A stretch of 64,000 nucleotides of DNA, from the NCBI GenBank assembly GCA_022839995.1, contig JALHIN010000012.1, positions 1 through 64,000 on the forward strand, in the 5' to 3' direction. The position numbers and the translations under genes are program-made. Below are positions 1 through 8,218 of the stretch, in pieces. Source of the DNA: 79-D21 sp022839995 (GTDB lineage Bacteria; Synergistota; Synergistia; Synergistales; 79-D21). Positions within the stretch are counted from its first letter, which is position 1; every line of letters starts with the position of its first letter. Below the pieces are notes generated by a model. That model saw only the letters and a program-made list of their open reading frames with translations, had not been told where the DNA came from and searched no databases.

Positions 1-64
1 TTTCTTTTTGCTTTGTCGTTTCTGGCGTTTAATCGTTTTTGGGGGTAAATCCCATTCACACGGA

Positions 65-99
65 AGAAGTCACAGGTTCGATCCCTGTGTCGCCCACCA
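65..99 (+). pseudogene. tRNA 3'-end remnant (possible attachment-site scar)
   Basis: Positions 72-88 form a perfect T-arm (stem ACAGG/CCTGT, loop TTCGATC). They are followed by a seven-base acceptor strand GTCGCCC, discriminator A and CCA (97-99). A complete tRNA ending at 99 would have to begin inside the window at about 5-25, with GGGCGAC as the pairing strand. No such strand, D-arm or anticodon arm is visible in bases 1-64. The element is therefore only the 3' end of a tRNA. Tyrosine integrases commonly leave this kind of duplicated 3' end. I infer an att-like scar, with the intact tRNA and any island lying left of the window. Confidence 0.6.
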
Positions 100-108
100 G
101 AAAAAGGC

Positions 109-143
109 GAGGCGGCGGACCATTCGGCCCGCCGCCTTTTTTC
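109..143 (+). terminator. Rho-independent terminator behind the tRNA remnant
   Basis: A GC-rich hairpin (GGCGGCGG pairing with CCGCCGCC) is followed by six T residues on the plus strand. The minus strand also has a later T-run (the complement of AAAAA near 102-106), so it may additionally end the purA transcript. Confidence 0.75.
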
Positions 144-169
144 GTCTCGTATTTCTTGCTCGGGCTTGC

Positions 170-1456
170 CTAGAGACCGCAGAGGATCGTCTGCTCCCTT
201 CCGCTTCCGACCCCGATGAGGACAACGGGGACCTTGCAGTTTTCCTCAATGAACCGAACGTAATCCCTCGCTTCCGGAGGCAGATCCTCGATGCGCCTGC
301 ACTCGGAGATATCCTCGCTCCAGCCCTTTAGGGACTCGTAATGAAGGCGAATGTCTTCCCTTTCCGGCAACCGTGAAGGGAGGATCTCGTGGCGCTTGCC
401 GTCGATCTCATACCGGGTGCAGACCTTGATTTCTTCCAGGCCGGTCAGGACATCCAGTTTGGTGAGGGCGATCCCTCCAAGCCCGTTGACCCGGACGGCA
501 TACCGCAGGGCGACCATGTCCAGCCAACCGCACCGCCTGGGCCTTCCCGTCGTGGCGCCGTATTCTCCGCCGGCCTCTCGAAGCCGTTCCCCGATTTCCC
601 CCAGTTCCTCCGTTGGGAAGGGGCCCTCCCCAACTCGGGTGCAATAGGCCTTCGCGACGCCCAGGACCCGGTCGATCCTGGTAGGTCCGATTCCCGTCCC
701 GATACAGGCTCCTCCGGCGGAGGCGCTTGAGCTCGTCACGAAGGGATAGGTTCCGTGGTCGATATCCAGAAGCGTTCCCTGGGCTCCTTCAAAAAGGACA
801 CCGTTCCCCTTGTCGAGCGCTTCGTTGACGATTGCCGTTCCGTCACCGATATAGGGCCGCATCTGCTGCCCCCAGCCCAGAGCTTTCTCCATCAAATCGT
901 CGAAGGGAATCGGTGCCATGTTGAAAATCCGTGTCAGGAGCAGGTTTTTGATCTCCAGGTTTTCGATGATTTTCCCCCTCAGGGCATCCGGATCCAGGAG
1001 GTCTCCGACGCGAATGCCGATCCGGTTGACCTTGTCGGCGTAACAGGGGCCGATCCCGCGTTTGGTGGTGCCTATCTTCCGCCCCTTGGATCGTCTTTTC
1101 TCTTCCGCTTCGTCGATGATTTTATGGTAAGGCATGACTACGTGCGACGCCTCCGAAAGGATCAGCCTTGCCTTGTCCTTTCGCTTTTCCCTCAACTCGC
1201 CGATCTCCGCCAGGAACTGATCCGGGTCGACAACGACGCCGTTCCCGATCACGCAAGTTTTCCCGGGATAGAGCATTCCCGAGGGCAAAAGGTGGAAGAC
1301 GTGCTTTTCTCCCTCGACAACCACCGTGTGGCCTGCGTTCGCGCCTCCCTGGTAACGGACAACGACATCCACCCGGTCCGCCAGGGCATCCACAATCCGT
1401 CCTTTACCCTCATCGCCCCACTGGGCGCCGATGATGACTTCAGCTTTTCCCTTCAC
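170..1456 (-). CDS. purA: Adenylosuccinate synthase
   Basis: The enzyme makes adenylosuccinate from IMP, aspartate and GTP in the cytoplasm, the first committed step from IMP to AMP. The 428-residue product has the usual family length. It opens with the GTP-binding glycine-rich segment GAQWGDEGKG, has the IMP-binding stretch NAGHTVV, and carries the C-terminal GTP/aspartate signature TTGRPRRCGW. The start overlaps the stop of the upstream deacetylase gene by four bases (ATGA), so it is translationally coupled at the end of a long minus-strand run that begins near 16.2 kb. Nothing looks degenerate. Placing a purine gene behind cell-division and envelope genes probably reflects operon packing rather than a shared function. 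Confidence 0.97.
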   Translation of the reverse strand: MKGKAEVIIGAQWGDEGKGRIVDALADRVDVVVRYQGGANAGHTVVVEGEKHVFHLLPSGMLYPGKTCVIGNGVVVDPDQFLAEIGELREKRKDKARLILSEASHVVMPYHKIIDEAEEKRRSKGRKIGTTKRGIGPCYADKVNRIGIRVGDLLDPDALRGKIIENLEIKNLLLTRIFNMAPIPFDDLMEKALGWGQQMRPYIGDGTAIVNEALDKGNGVLFEGAQGTLLDIDHGTYPFVTSSSASAGGACIGTGIGPTRIDRVLGVAKAYCTRVGEGPFPTEELGEIGERLREAGGEYGATTGRPRRCGWLDMVALRYAVRVNGLGGIALTKLDVLTGLEEIKVCTRYEIDGKRHEILPSRLPEREDIRLHYESLKGWSEDISECRRIEDLPPEARDYVRFIEENCKVPVVLIGVGSGREQTILCGL

Positions 1457-2400
1457 TGCGTCATTCCTCCTTGACTTGAACCTGGAGATCGTCGAACGGC
1501 TTCAGGCACAGAAATCCATTTTACATCCTCGGGCCTGCTTTCGCTCAGGGTTTTCAAGAATTTCAGTGTTTCCGGCCGCACGTGGGCAATCACCACGACC
1601 GATCCCTGCTTTCTCGCAATCGTGATTGCACGGTCCAAGGCCTTTCTCATCGCCGCCGGGCTTGCCTCGTGGTCAAGGAAAACATCGTTTCGTAGGGCGG
1701 GAATCTTCATTTCCTGCGCCATCCGGAAGGCGACACTCTTGCCGCTTGTCCGGCTATCAACGAAGATCAGGCCCATTTCTTTGACCTCAGAAAGCACCGC
1801 TTCCATGACTCGCGGTGTCGATGTCGCGCGGGATCCTCGATGGTTATTGACACCAATCACACCAGGCAGGGATCCTGCTGCCCTTCTGACAAAACTCCGG
1901 ATGGATTGGGAATCCATTTCAAGATTGACCTGGCACTTCATGCCCGGCCGATCCACTTCGGCTTCCATGGGAAGATGCAGCATCACGGGAACGCCGTGTT
2001 CCTTCGCCAGCTTCAGGGAAGACAGGCTATGGCTCTGGTAGGGGATGATGCTCCAAGTCAACGGAACCTTAACATCAAGGAGCTCTTTCGCCGAGGAAAG
2101 GGAAAAACCGACATCATCGACGATCAGAACGATTGTGGGCCTGGAATCTTCTTTCCCGTTCTCGGGCTTCGCTTCGGGGAAAGACTCACTATCTGCAGCG
2201 GGCCCGCTCGATTTTTGAAACACCCGGGCTTGTTCCCCGTGTACCGAGCCAGCTCCCCCCGTGCGCAGTTTCGATGCCCCGATGAGAAGGAGCCCGGCCG
2301 CCAGCGCCAGGCCCACAAGTGCCCAAAGGATTAAAGTTCTTTCCCTTTTCATCTTGGCCTGCCAAGCCATTCCGTTTGAAAGTCCTTGTTTTTCTGTCAT
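1453..2400 (-). CDS. Divergent polysaccharide deacetylase (YibQ/DUF610 family)
   Basis: The 315-residue protein has one N-terminal membrane segment (about residues 20-40, LILWALVGLALAAG) and then a periplasmic domain of the divergent polysaccharide deacetylase family. Family landmarks are IVLIVDDVGFS, where Asp pairs lie where classical NodB enzymes bind metal, MLHLPMEA, and the late VVVIAHVRPET. Members are usually found beside envC and ctpA, as here, and are thought to act on peptidoglycan or another envelope glycan; no activity is shown by the sequence. Start choice is uncertain: an ATG at residue 11 (position 2370) has a better upstream AAGGA than the first ATG. It sits eleven bases after ctpA and overlaps purA. 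Confidence 0.85.
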   Translation of the reverse strand: MTEKQGLSNGMAWQAKMKRERTLILWALVGLALAAGLLLIGASKLRTGGAGSVHGEQARVFQKSSGPAADSESFPEAKPENGKEDSRPTIVLIVDDVGFSLSSAKELLDVKVPLTWSIIPYQSHSLSSLKLAKEHGVPVMLHLPMEAEVDRPGMKCQVNLEMDSQSIRSFVRRAAGSLPGVIGVNNHRGSRATSTPRVMEAVLSEVKEMGLIFVDSRTSGKSVAFRMAQEMKIPALRNDVFLDHEASPAAMRKALDRAITIARKQGSVVVIAHVRPETLKFLKTLSESRPEDVKWISVPEAVRRSPGSSQGGMTQ

Positions 2401-2411
2401 CCGCGGACTTT

Positions 2412-3602
2412 TCAGCCCTGCTTTTCCGGCTTCTTTTTCAGTTCCTGAATGGCTTTCTGCAACTGCACGTCCTTTTTATGATCCCTTTTCGGCTCACCTT
2501 CGACCACCAGGTCCGGCTTCAACCCCACGTGATCGATGACGAGCCCGGAGGGCGTATAGTAACGGGCGATCGTGATAAACATTGCCGAGCCGTCAGAAAG
2601 ATGGAAAAGGGTCTGCACGGATCCTTTTCCGAAAGTCTTTTTGCCGACGATTTTCGCCCTTTTCAGGTCTTTCAGTGCTCCCGAAACGATCTCCGAAGCG
2701 CTTGCGCTTCCCTCGTTGACCAAAACCACCACCGGAAGGCGGGTTTGGGTTCCCTTGGTCGCGTAAATCACCTCGTTTGCCCGTTCGAAACGGCCCTTCA
2801 TGCCGACAATGACACCACTGTCGACAAACATGTCCACGACCTCGGTCGCGGCGTTCAACAACCCACCCGGGTTGTTTCTCAAATCCAGGACGATTCCCTT
2901 CGCCTTCATCCCGTTCGCCTGGGCGAGAGCCTTCCTCATCTCCTCGGCGGTCTTCTCGTTGAAAAAACTGAGGCGGATATACACGAGCCCGTCCTCCAGT
3001 TTTTCCAGCTTCACTGTTTTCAGGGCGATGTTTTCCCTTTTTAGGTCGAACTTCAGTAGGCGCTCTTCCTTTTCACGGCGGATCCAGATCGTAACGCTGG
3101 TCCCGGCCTGCCCTCGGAGGGCCTTTACAACCCGATCCTGGTCCCACCCGAAGATGACATCTTCACCGATTTTGACAATTTCGTCATTTGGCTTGATCCC
3201 CGCCCGGTCCGCCGGAGTCCCTTCTATGGGGCTGATCACAAGAGTCCGGCCGTCTTTCTGCCCGATGTAGATGCCAAGCCCGCCGTATTCACCCTGGACT
3301 TCGATTTCTTCTTCCTTCAGCTGGGCAGGATCCAGGAAACGTGTATAGGGATCGCCCCAAGCCTGAAGGATTCCCCTTACGGCTCCGTAAAGCAGCTTTT
3401 TCTCCTCGACTGGCTTATCGCCGTCCACGTGGTAGGTCTCGAGAAGGGAACGAGTCTGCTTCATGAGCCACAACGCCTGAGCGCTGAACGGGATCACGCT
3501 TGTAAGGTCCGTTCCGCTCTCAGCCCTGGCGGTCACCCACACCCCGGTCAAAAGGATTCCGATCAGGATTCCTACGATCAAGTCACGCGCTCTTTTCCAC
3601 AT
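2412..3602 (-). CDS. ctpA: Carboxyl-terminal processing protease, S41 family
   Basis: This is a periplasmic serine protease that trims C-termini and, in several bacteria, controls peptidoglycan hydrolases. The 396 residues comprise an N-terminal signal/anchor (residues 8-27), a PDZ domain (about 100-190, with GGLGIYIGQ) and the S41 catalytic domain. The catalytic serine lies in NEGSASASE (residues 296-304) and the general-base lysine is K326 in TFGKGSVQ, so the Ser-Lys dyad looks intact. It sits between the EnvC-like gene and the deacetylase, an order common in diderm genomes and fitting a role in envelope remodelling at division. The start ATG follows GAGGAT at suitable spacing. Confidence 0.95.
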   Translation of the reverse strand: MWKRARDLIVGILIGILLTGVWVTARAESGTDLTSVIPFSAQALWLMKQTRSLLETYHVDGDKPVEEKKLLYGAVRGILQAWGDPYTRFLDPAQLKEEEIEVQGEYGGLGIYIGQKDGRTLVISPIEGTPADRAGIKPNDEIVKIGEDVIFGWDQDRVVKALRGQAGTSVTIWIRREKEERLLKFDLKRENIALKTVKLEKLEDGLVYIRLSFFNEKTAEEMRKALAQANGMKAKGIVLDLRNNPGGLLNAATEVVDMFVDSGVIVGMKGRFERANEVIYATKGTQTRLPVVVLVNEGSASASEIVSGALKDLKRAKIVGKKTFGKGSVQTLFHLSDGSAMFITIARYYTPSGLVIDHVGLKPDLVVEGEPKRDHKKDVQLQKAIQELKKKPEKQG

Positions 3603-3629
3603 TCCGGATCACATCCTCAGCATTTCGCT

Positions 3630-4826
3630 TTACCGGGCGCGAAGGTACGCTCTCGGGTTTTTTGCTACGCCGTTGATCCTCACCTCGAAATGGAGGTGAC
3701 TCCCCGTCGATATCCCTGTGTTGCCCACTCCTCCGATGATCTGTCCGGCGGCGACCGACTGACCTTCCGAGACGTCCATTCGGGAAAGATGCCCATAAAT
3801 GGTCATCAGGTCCCCCCCGTGGTCTATTAAGACGGTCTGTCCATATCCCCTCATCCAACCAGCGTAAAGGACCTGCCCCGCTGCCACAGAGATGACCGGG
3901 GTCCCGATCGGAGCAGCAATGTCAATTCCCGAGTGCATGATCTTTGTATTGAACTGAGGGTGAAGGCGCATCCCGAACTCGCTGTTCACCGTTCCAGTCG
4001 TGGGCCAGGGAAGGGCCCCCCCTCTATAGGAAGGGAACACTTGACCTGGAGCCCTTTTTCTCGCCAACCGTCTCTTTTGTTCGAGAAGGCTTCTCACCTT
4101 GCTCTCGAGCTCGCGCTGGGCCCTCAACAACTCCTTTACTGCGGCCGCGTGCAGCTCCTTTTCCCTTTTCACCTGGCTCAGGTAGCGGCTGCTTTTCTCT
4201 ACCGCCTTGCGGTGTTCGGCCCGTTCAAGCTCGAGCTCGCGTTTCTGTTCCGACAGGCGTTGCGTCTGGATGGCGAGATCCCGGCGGGATTGCTCCAGGC
4301 GCCGGATCCGGTCCATGTATTTCCCATAAATCTCCCGGTCCTGGTCCGCAATCCTGGATAAGAGGTAGGAACTAACGATCGCCTCGTTGATGGTGCTGGA
4401 AGAGAAGAAAAGGTTGAGTTCCGCGATTCCCCCGTATCGATAAATCGCGTTCATCCTGGCCGCGAGGGCGGCTTTCAAATCCTGGACTTGCCCTTCGGTG
4501 TAGGCGATCTCTTTCGTCAATTCGGCGATCCGGATTTCGACCCTTTTTTGCTTGAGTTGCATGACGTTGATCCGCTGTCCCGTCAATGCGACCTTTTGGT
4601 TATACTCCTCGATTCTTGACAGAACGCTCTTTTCCCTGACCCTTGCTTCGTCGAGCTTCTTACGGTGCATCGTCACCTGTCCCTGCAGCTCCGAAAGACG
4701 GGCTTCCTCTTTCCGGATCTGTTCTTCCAGGTCCGAACCGGCTGTCGCCGCAGCCGAAAGCAAACCCGTGAGGGCGAGGAAGAAGGTACCGGCCAGGATA
4801 AGTTTTCTCAACGTCCCGATGCTCAT
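3630..4826 (-). CDS. EnvC-like coiled-coil protein with M23 (LytM) peptidase domain
   Basis: The protein has a signal peptide (residues 1-29, ending ATAGS), about 220 residues of charged heptad-like coiled coil (35-255), and a C-terminal M23 domain (about 280-398). EnvC proteins link periplasmic coiled coils to FtsEX and activate amidases, but their LytM domain is usually degenerate. Here the zinc and catalytic motifs HSGID, YGHLS and SHLHFEV are all present, so this copy may itself be an endopeptidase. It starts twelve bases after ftsX, giving an ftsE-ftsX-envC order. Length (398) is normal for EnvC. I infer that FtsEX ATP cycling drives this hydrolase at the septum. Confidence 0.92.
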   Translation of the reverse strand: MSIGTLRKLILAGTFFLALTGLLSAAATAGSDLEEQIRKEEARLSELQGQVTMHRKKLDEARVREKSVLSRIEEYNQKVALTGQRINVMQLKQKRVEIRIAELTKEIAYTEGQVQDLKAALAARMNAIYRYGGIAELNLFFSSSTINEAIVSSYLLSRIADQDREIYGKYMDRIRRLEQSRRDLAIQTQRLSEQKRELELERAEHRKAVEKSSRYLSQVKREKELHAAAVKELLRAQRELESKVRSLLEQKRRLARKRAPGQVFPSYRGGALPWPTTGTVNSEFGMRLHPQFNTKIMHSGIDIAAPIGTPVISVAAGQVLYAGWMRGYGQTVLIDHGGDLMTIYGHLSRMDVSEGQSVAAGQIIGGVGNTGISTGSHLHFEVRINGVAKNPRAYLRAR

Positions 4827-4838
4827 GGGGGCCTCCCG

Positions 4839-5723
4839 TCACGAAGGTTTCATCGCTTCGGCAATATGCTTTTCGACCGCCACCCAGCTGCAGAGCCAGC
4901 TTAGTGAGATGCCTCCGCCGATGAGAACCAGGGCGAGCTTCAGGTAAAGCTGGGGGCTGTCGACCAGCTGGATAAAGGGCAGCGTGTTCTGGACGGAAGC
5001 CACAAAGGACTTGTACAGCACCCCGAGAACGGCCGAAGCGGCAATTGTCCCGGTAAGTCCCCAAAAGAGGCCCAGAAGGACAAACGGCAGGGCGACGAAG
5101 CCCGGCATGGCACCGACCAGGAGCATCACTTCGATTTCCTGCTTGCGGGAATAAATGGCAACCCGAATGGTGTTATAGAGCACGAGGGCTCCGGCAAGCC
5201 CGGCGAACACCAGCAGGAACAGCGAAAACACCTCGGCAAAGCGGGAAAGGCGAGCGAGTTTTTCGGCAACCTTGCCGGCATACACGACGTCTTCCACCTC
5301 CGGCATCGCGACGAGCTCCCGCGCGATTCCGGATACGCTTGAAGCCTTGTCCACCCGGACTTCCAGGCTCGCAGGGAGAGGGTTCTCTCCGAGGAGCGTG
5401 ACCGCGGCGCTCTGGTTTCCGAGGCGGGCTTTCAGAAGCTCAAGCGCCTGCTCCGGTGAAATCGGCCGCACACCCGTCACGTGGGGCATTTTCTCCACTT
5501 TCTTCGCGAGCCCGCCGAGATCGGCCTTTGGCTGCAGGTAGGCCTGGACCACCAGTTCACCCTCCACGACGGAGATGACGTGCCGAGTGTTCAGCGCCAG
5601 GAGGAAGCTGCAGCCGACAAAGAAAAAAACCACCAGCACGGTCAGGAAGGTCAAGCCGCTGATGCCAGGACTCCGGCGAATCAAACGCACGGTGTCGCGA
5701 ACGGCAAAGCTAAAGCTCCTCAT
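4839..5723 (-). CDS. ftsX: Cell-division ABC transporter-like permease FtsX
   Basis: A 294-residue integral membrane protein: one N-terminal membrane segment (about residues 22-45), a periplasmic domain with alternating hydrophobic strands (about 50-150), then three C-terminal membrane segments in the FtsX/MacB arrangement. FtsX with FtsE transmits ATP hydrolysis to periplasmic murein hydrolases. I chose the ATG at 5723, which gives MRSFSFAV and is preceded by GGAAGG. An upstream in-frame GTG at 5753 would add ten residues overlapping ftsE. The coding region overlaps the ftsE end by 14 bases, so the two are translationally coupled. Confidence 0.94.
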   Translation of the reverse strand: MRSFSFAVRDTVRLIRRSPGISGLTFLTVLVVFFFVGCSFLLALNTRHVISVVEGELVVQAYLQPKADLGGLAKKVEKMPHVTGVRPISPEQALELLKARLGNQSAAVTLLGENPLPASLEVRVDKASSVSGIARELVAMPEVEDVVYAGKVAEKLARLSRFAEVFSLFLLVFAGLAGALVLYNTIRVAIYSRKQEIEVMLLVGAMPGFVALPFVLLGLFWGLTGTIAASAVLGVLYKSFVASVQNTLPFIQLVDSPQLYLKLALVLIGGGISLSWLCSWVAVEKHIAEAMKPS

Positions 5724-6405
5724 CGACTTCGTACCTTCCCCTTTCCTGGTCACGAACGATCCTGCCCATCTTCAGCTCTACGACCCGCTGCCTGTATGCA
5801 TCCACAAGGTACCGGTTGTGCGTCGCCATGATCAGGGTCGTTCCCGAGGCGTTGATCGACAGGAGAAGCTGCATGATTTCTCCTGCCGTCTGCGGATCGA
5901 GGTTGCCGGTCGGTTCATCGCAAAGCAGAAGAAGGGGATCGTTGGCAATCGATCGGGCAATGGAAACCCTCTGTTGCTCCCCACCCGAAAGTTCCCTTGG
6001 GTACAGGAATCGCCGCCTCCACATCCCCACGCAGTCAAGGACTTCTCCTGCCCTGTCGATTGCCTCCTTCCTGGAAGCTCCAACCGCTTCCAGGACGAAG
6101 GCGACGTTTTCCAGGGCAGTGCGGTCTTCGAGAAGCCTGTAGTCCTGGAAGACCATCCCCACGGCTCTCCGGTATTGGCAAACCCTTGTTCGCCTCAGCT
6201 TCCTCAGGTTGTATTCGCCGACGAAAACCTGCCCACGAGTCGGCAGGAGTTCCCGATTCAGGATCCTCAGGAGGGTCGTCTTTCCTGAACCGGTCGGCCC
6301 AACGAGGTACACGAAATCTCCCTTGGGTACGTTCAGGAAAACGTCTTCCAGGGCGGTAATGTCCTCTCCGAACGTTTTCGTTACACCCGCCATTCGAATT
6401 TCCAA
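5710..6405 (-). CDS. ftsE: Cell-division ATP-binding protein FtsE
   Basis: The 231-residue ABC ATPase carries Walker A (GPTGSGKTT, about residues 36-44), Q-loop (VFQDYRLL), signature LSGGEQQR and Walker B LLLLCDEPTG. It partners FtsX at the inner membrane. The predicted start is a TTG codon at 6405: a strong AGGAGG lies seven bases before it and overlaps the stop region of the preceding transketolase-like gene, while the next ATG is too far from that site. The one-base gap to the upstream gene and the shared ribosome-binding region strongly suggest that ftsE is co-transcribed and coupled with the transketolase-like pair. Confidence 0.95.
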   Translation of the reverse strand: MEIRMAGVTKTFGEDITALEDVFLNVPKGDFVYLVGPTGSGKTTLLRILNRELLPTRGQVFVGEYNLRKLRRTRVCQYRRAVGMVFQDYRLLEDRTALENVAFVLEAVGASRKEAIDRAGEVLDCVGMWRRRFLYPRELSGGEQQRVSIARSIANDPLLLLCDEPTGNLDPQTAGEIMQLLLSINASGTTLIMATHNRYLVDAYRQRVVELKMGRIVRDQERGRYEVDEEL

Positions 6406-6406
6406 G

Positions 6407-7363
6407 CTAACGCCTCCTCATCGTCCAGGCCTGCGATGCGGCGCTCAGGATTTCCTTGAAGGACAAGCCGTAATATTCCAGCAGCTCCTCGGCTCCACCG
6501 CTTTGACCAAACCGGTCCTGCACGGAAACGAACTTGACCGGAACGGGAGAAGACTGGCAGACCAGTTCCGCGATCGCCCCCCCAAGGCCACCCGAGCTGC
6601 TGTGCTCTTCGGCGACCACACAGCAACCCGTTCTTCGGACCGAAGCCGTGATCGCCTGTGCGGGAAGCGGCTTGACCGAATAACAGTCGATCACTTCCGC
6701 CTCGATGCCTTGCTGGCAGAGGATCGCGGATGCCTTGAGCGCTTCGTGCACCATCGTACCACAGGCGCAGAGGGTCACCCCATCGCCTTCCCGCAAAATG
6801 GAGGCTCCTCCCGGCTGGAAACCGGATCCGTCCGGCCTTGGAAGCTCGGGCAGCGGAAGCGGGCAAAGCCGGAAAAAGTACGGTCCGCTCCCCCTAATGG
6901 CTTCCTTGACAAGTTGCCCTGCCGAGGGTCCGTCCGAAGGCACCACGATCGAAACGTTCGGGAGCGCCCTCAAAAAGGCCAGATCCTCCAGGACCTGGGT
7001 CATCGTCCCGTCTTCTCCTCCGGTGAGCCCCGCGTAGGTCAGGAGGAAACTGACCGGCAGAGAGGGGATCGCGATCGCAGCCCGAAGGGCGTCATAGGCT
7101 TGAAAAACAGGAAGGGGCGAGGGGGAATGGATCCAGACCTTGCGTCCCGAAAGGGCTAGTCCCGCAGCAAACAGCACCGTATCCTTCGCAGACAAGGCAG
7201 GCGCCAAGAACTGGTTCGGGTATTCCTTCCCGAAAGACTCCAGAACATCCTCTTTCTTCTTGCCGGCCGTCAGGAGGAAAAGAGAAGGATCCAGCGCAGC
7301 CTGTTCACGGAGGGTTTCCAGTATCGCCTCTTCCATGCCTCCAAGGACTCGTTCTTCGCTCAT
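6407..7363 (-). CDS. Transketolase C-terminal-half homologue, catalytic motifs altered
   Basis: The 318-residue protein aligns by eye with the C-terminal subunit of split transketolases (pyrimidine-binding plus C-terminal domains). Recognisable scaffold segments are FAAGLALSG, AGLTGGEDG and VVAEEHSSSGGLGGA. The normally invariant catalytic glutamate motif (GIAEQ) reads PALSA at residues 55-59. The THAG motif reads TYAG (109-112), and the HQ after GEDG reads TQ (122-123). Canonical ThDP chemistry is therefore doubtful. The gene overlaps the N-terminal-half gene by four bases (ATGA) and directly precedes ftsE. I call it a transketolase-derived protein, possibly a pseudoenzyme; its real function is unknown. 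Confidence 0.8.
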   Translation of the reverse strand: MSEERVLGGMEEAILETLREQAALDPSLFLLTAGKKKEDVLESFGKEYPNQFLAPALSAKDTVLFAAGLALSGRKVWIHSPSPLPVFQAYDALRAAIAIPSLPVSFLLTYAGLTGGEDGTMTQVLEDLAFLRALPNVSIVVPSDGPSAGQLVKEAIRGSGPYFFRLCPLPLPELPRPDGSGFQPGGASILREGDGVTLCACGTMVHEALKASAILCQQGIEAEVIDCYSVKPLPAQAITASVRRTGCCVVAEEHSSSGGLGGAIAELVCQSSPVPVKFVSVQDRFGQSGGAEELLEYYGLSFKEILSAASQAWTMRRR

Positions 7364-8214
7364 CGATCCATCTCCTCCAAAAGCCTTCTCCCGGTTTTCT
7401 CGAGTTCGAGCAGGGCACGTTCCACCCGCTCCCGGTTCGGAAGCTCAAAAGCCTGCCAAGTGCCGTTTTCCAAGGAGGCAACTCCTTTTCCCCAGCGGGT
7501 TTTCGCGATAACCGCCCTCGGGCGTCCTTCCGCCGGTGCACTTTGGGAAAAAGAATCCGCCAGCGCTTCGATACGGTGTCCGTCACAGATCACAGTTTCC
7601 CACCCGAAGGCCTCGAACCGCTCCGCAACGGCTTCCGTAAGCATGGCTTCAACCCCGCTCCCTTGCGGTCCTTGTTCGTGGAGCTCGGCGACAGCGGTCA
7701 GGCGGCCCAGGCGCAATTTCGACGCCGACTGGGCGGATTCCCAGATCGAGCCCTCGTGCAGTTCATCGTTCCCAACGAAACAGAAGACCCTAGCGGGCAA
7801 ATGATCCATCCTGCAGGCAGCCGCGATCCCGTTTGCGATCCCCAGGCCGATGCCGGGCCCGCTTCCGGGAGCTTCGACCCCTGCCGTTCTCCTGGGATCG
7901 AGGGTTCCCTGGAGCATCGCCCCTAGCCTGCGATAGCTCCAAAGTTCTTCCCGCTCGAAGAACCCTTTCCTCGCAAGGATTGCATAAAGCGCTGGAGCCA
8001 CATCGGATTTCCCCACCACCAGCCTGTCCCGTTCCGGCCATTTCGGGTCTTGCGGTTTCACCGACAGGCCGTAGAAATAGAGAACGGTCAGGATGTCGAC
8101 AACAGACAGTGAAGAACCGAGGTTGGACGCCCGGCTCAACCCCACCATCCGCACGACATCCTTCCGAACTTCCAGGGCCGTCCGTTTCAGTTCAAGAATT
8201 TGATCCCGGTTCAT
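7360..8214 (-). CDS. Transketolase N-terminal-half homologue, ThDP/metal motifs lost
   Basis: The 284-residue protein matches the N-terminal ThDP-binding half of two-subunit transketolases in length and scaffold (LSVVDILTVLYF, APALYAIL, GLGIANGIA). Nearly every signature residue is changed. The GH near the start is SN (30-31), KGHA is KSDV (69-72), GHP is GTL (103-105), and the metal motif GDGEL is GNDEL (148-152). The DRN asparagine region reads AEL (176-178), and WHG is WQA (253-255). The frame is intact with no stop, so this is not a decaying pseudogene. It is coupled to the C-terminal-half gene by an ATGA overlap and begins five bases after csaB. A scaffold or sensing role is possible but unproven. 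Confidence 0.8.
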   Translation of the reverse strand: MNRDQILELKRTALEVRKDVVRMVGLSRASNLGSSLSVVDILTVLYFYGLSVKPQDPKWPERDRLVVGKSDVAPALYAILARKGFFEREELWSYRRLGAMLQGTLDPRRTAGVEAPGSGPGIGLGIANGIAAACRMDHLPARVFCFVGNDELHEGSIWESAQSASKLRLGRLTAVAELHEQGPQGSGVEAMLTEAVAERFEAFGWETVICDGHRIEALADSFSQSAPAEGRPRAVIAKTRWGKGVASLENGTWQAFELPNRERVERALLELEKTGRRLLEEMDR

Positions 8215-8218
8215 TCCA

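Noticed and set aside
7360..8214. Simple annotation as active transketolase subunit A
   Set aside because: The motif residues needed for ThDP and metal binding are replaced, so I do not assert that activity.
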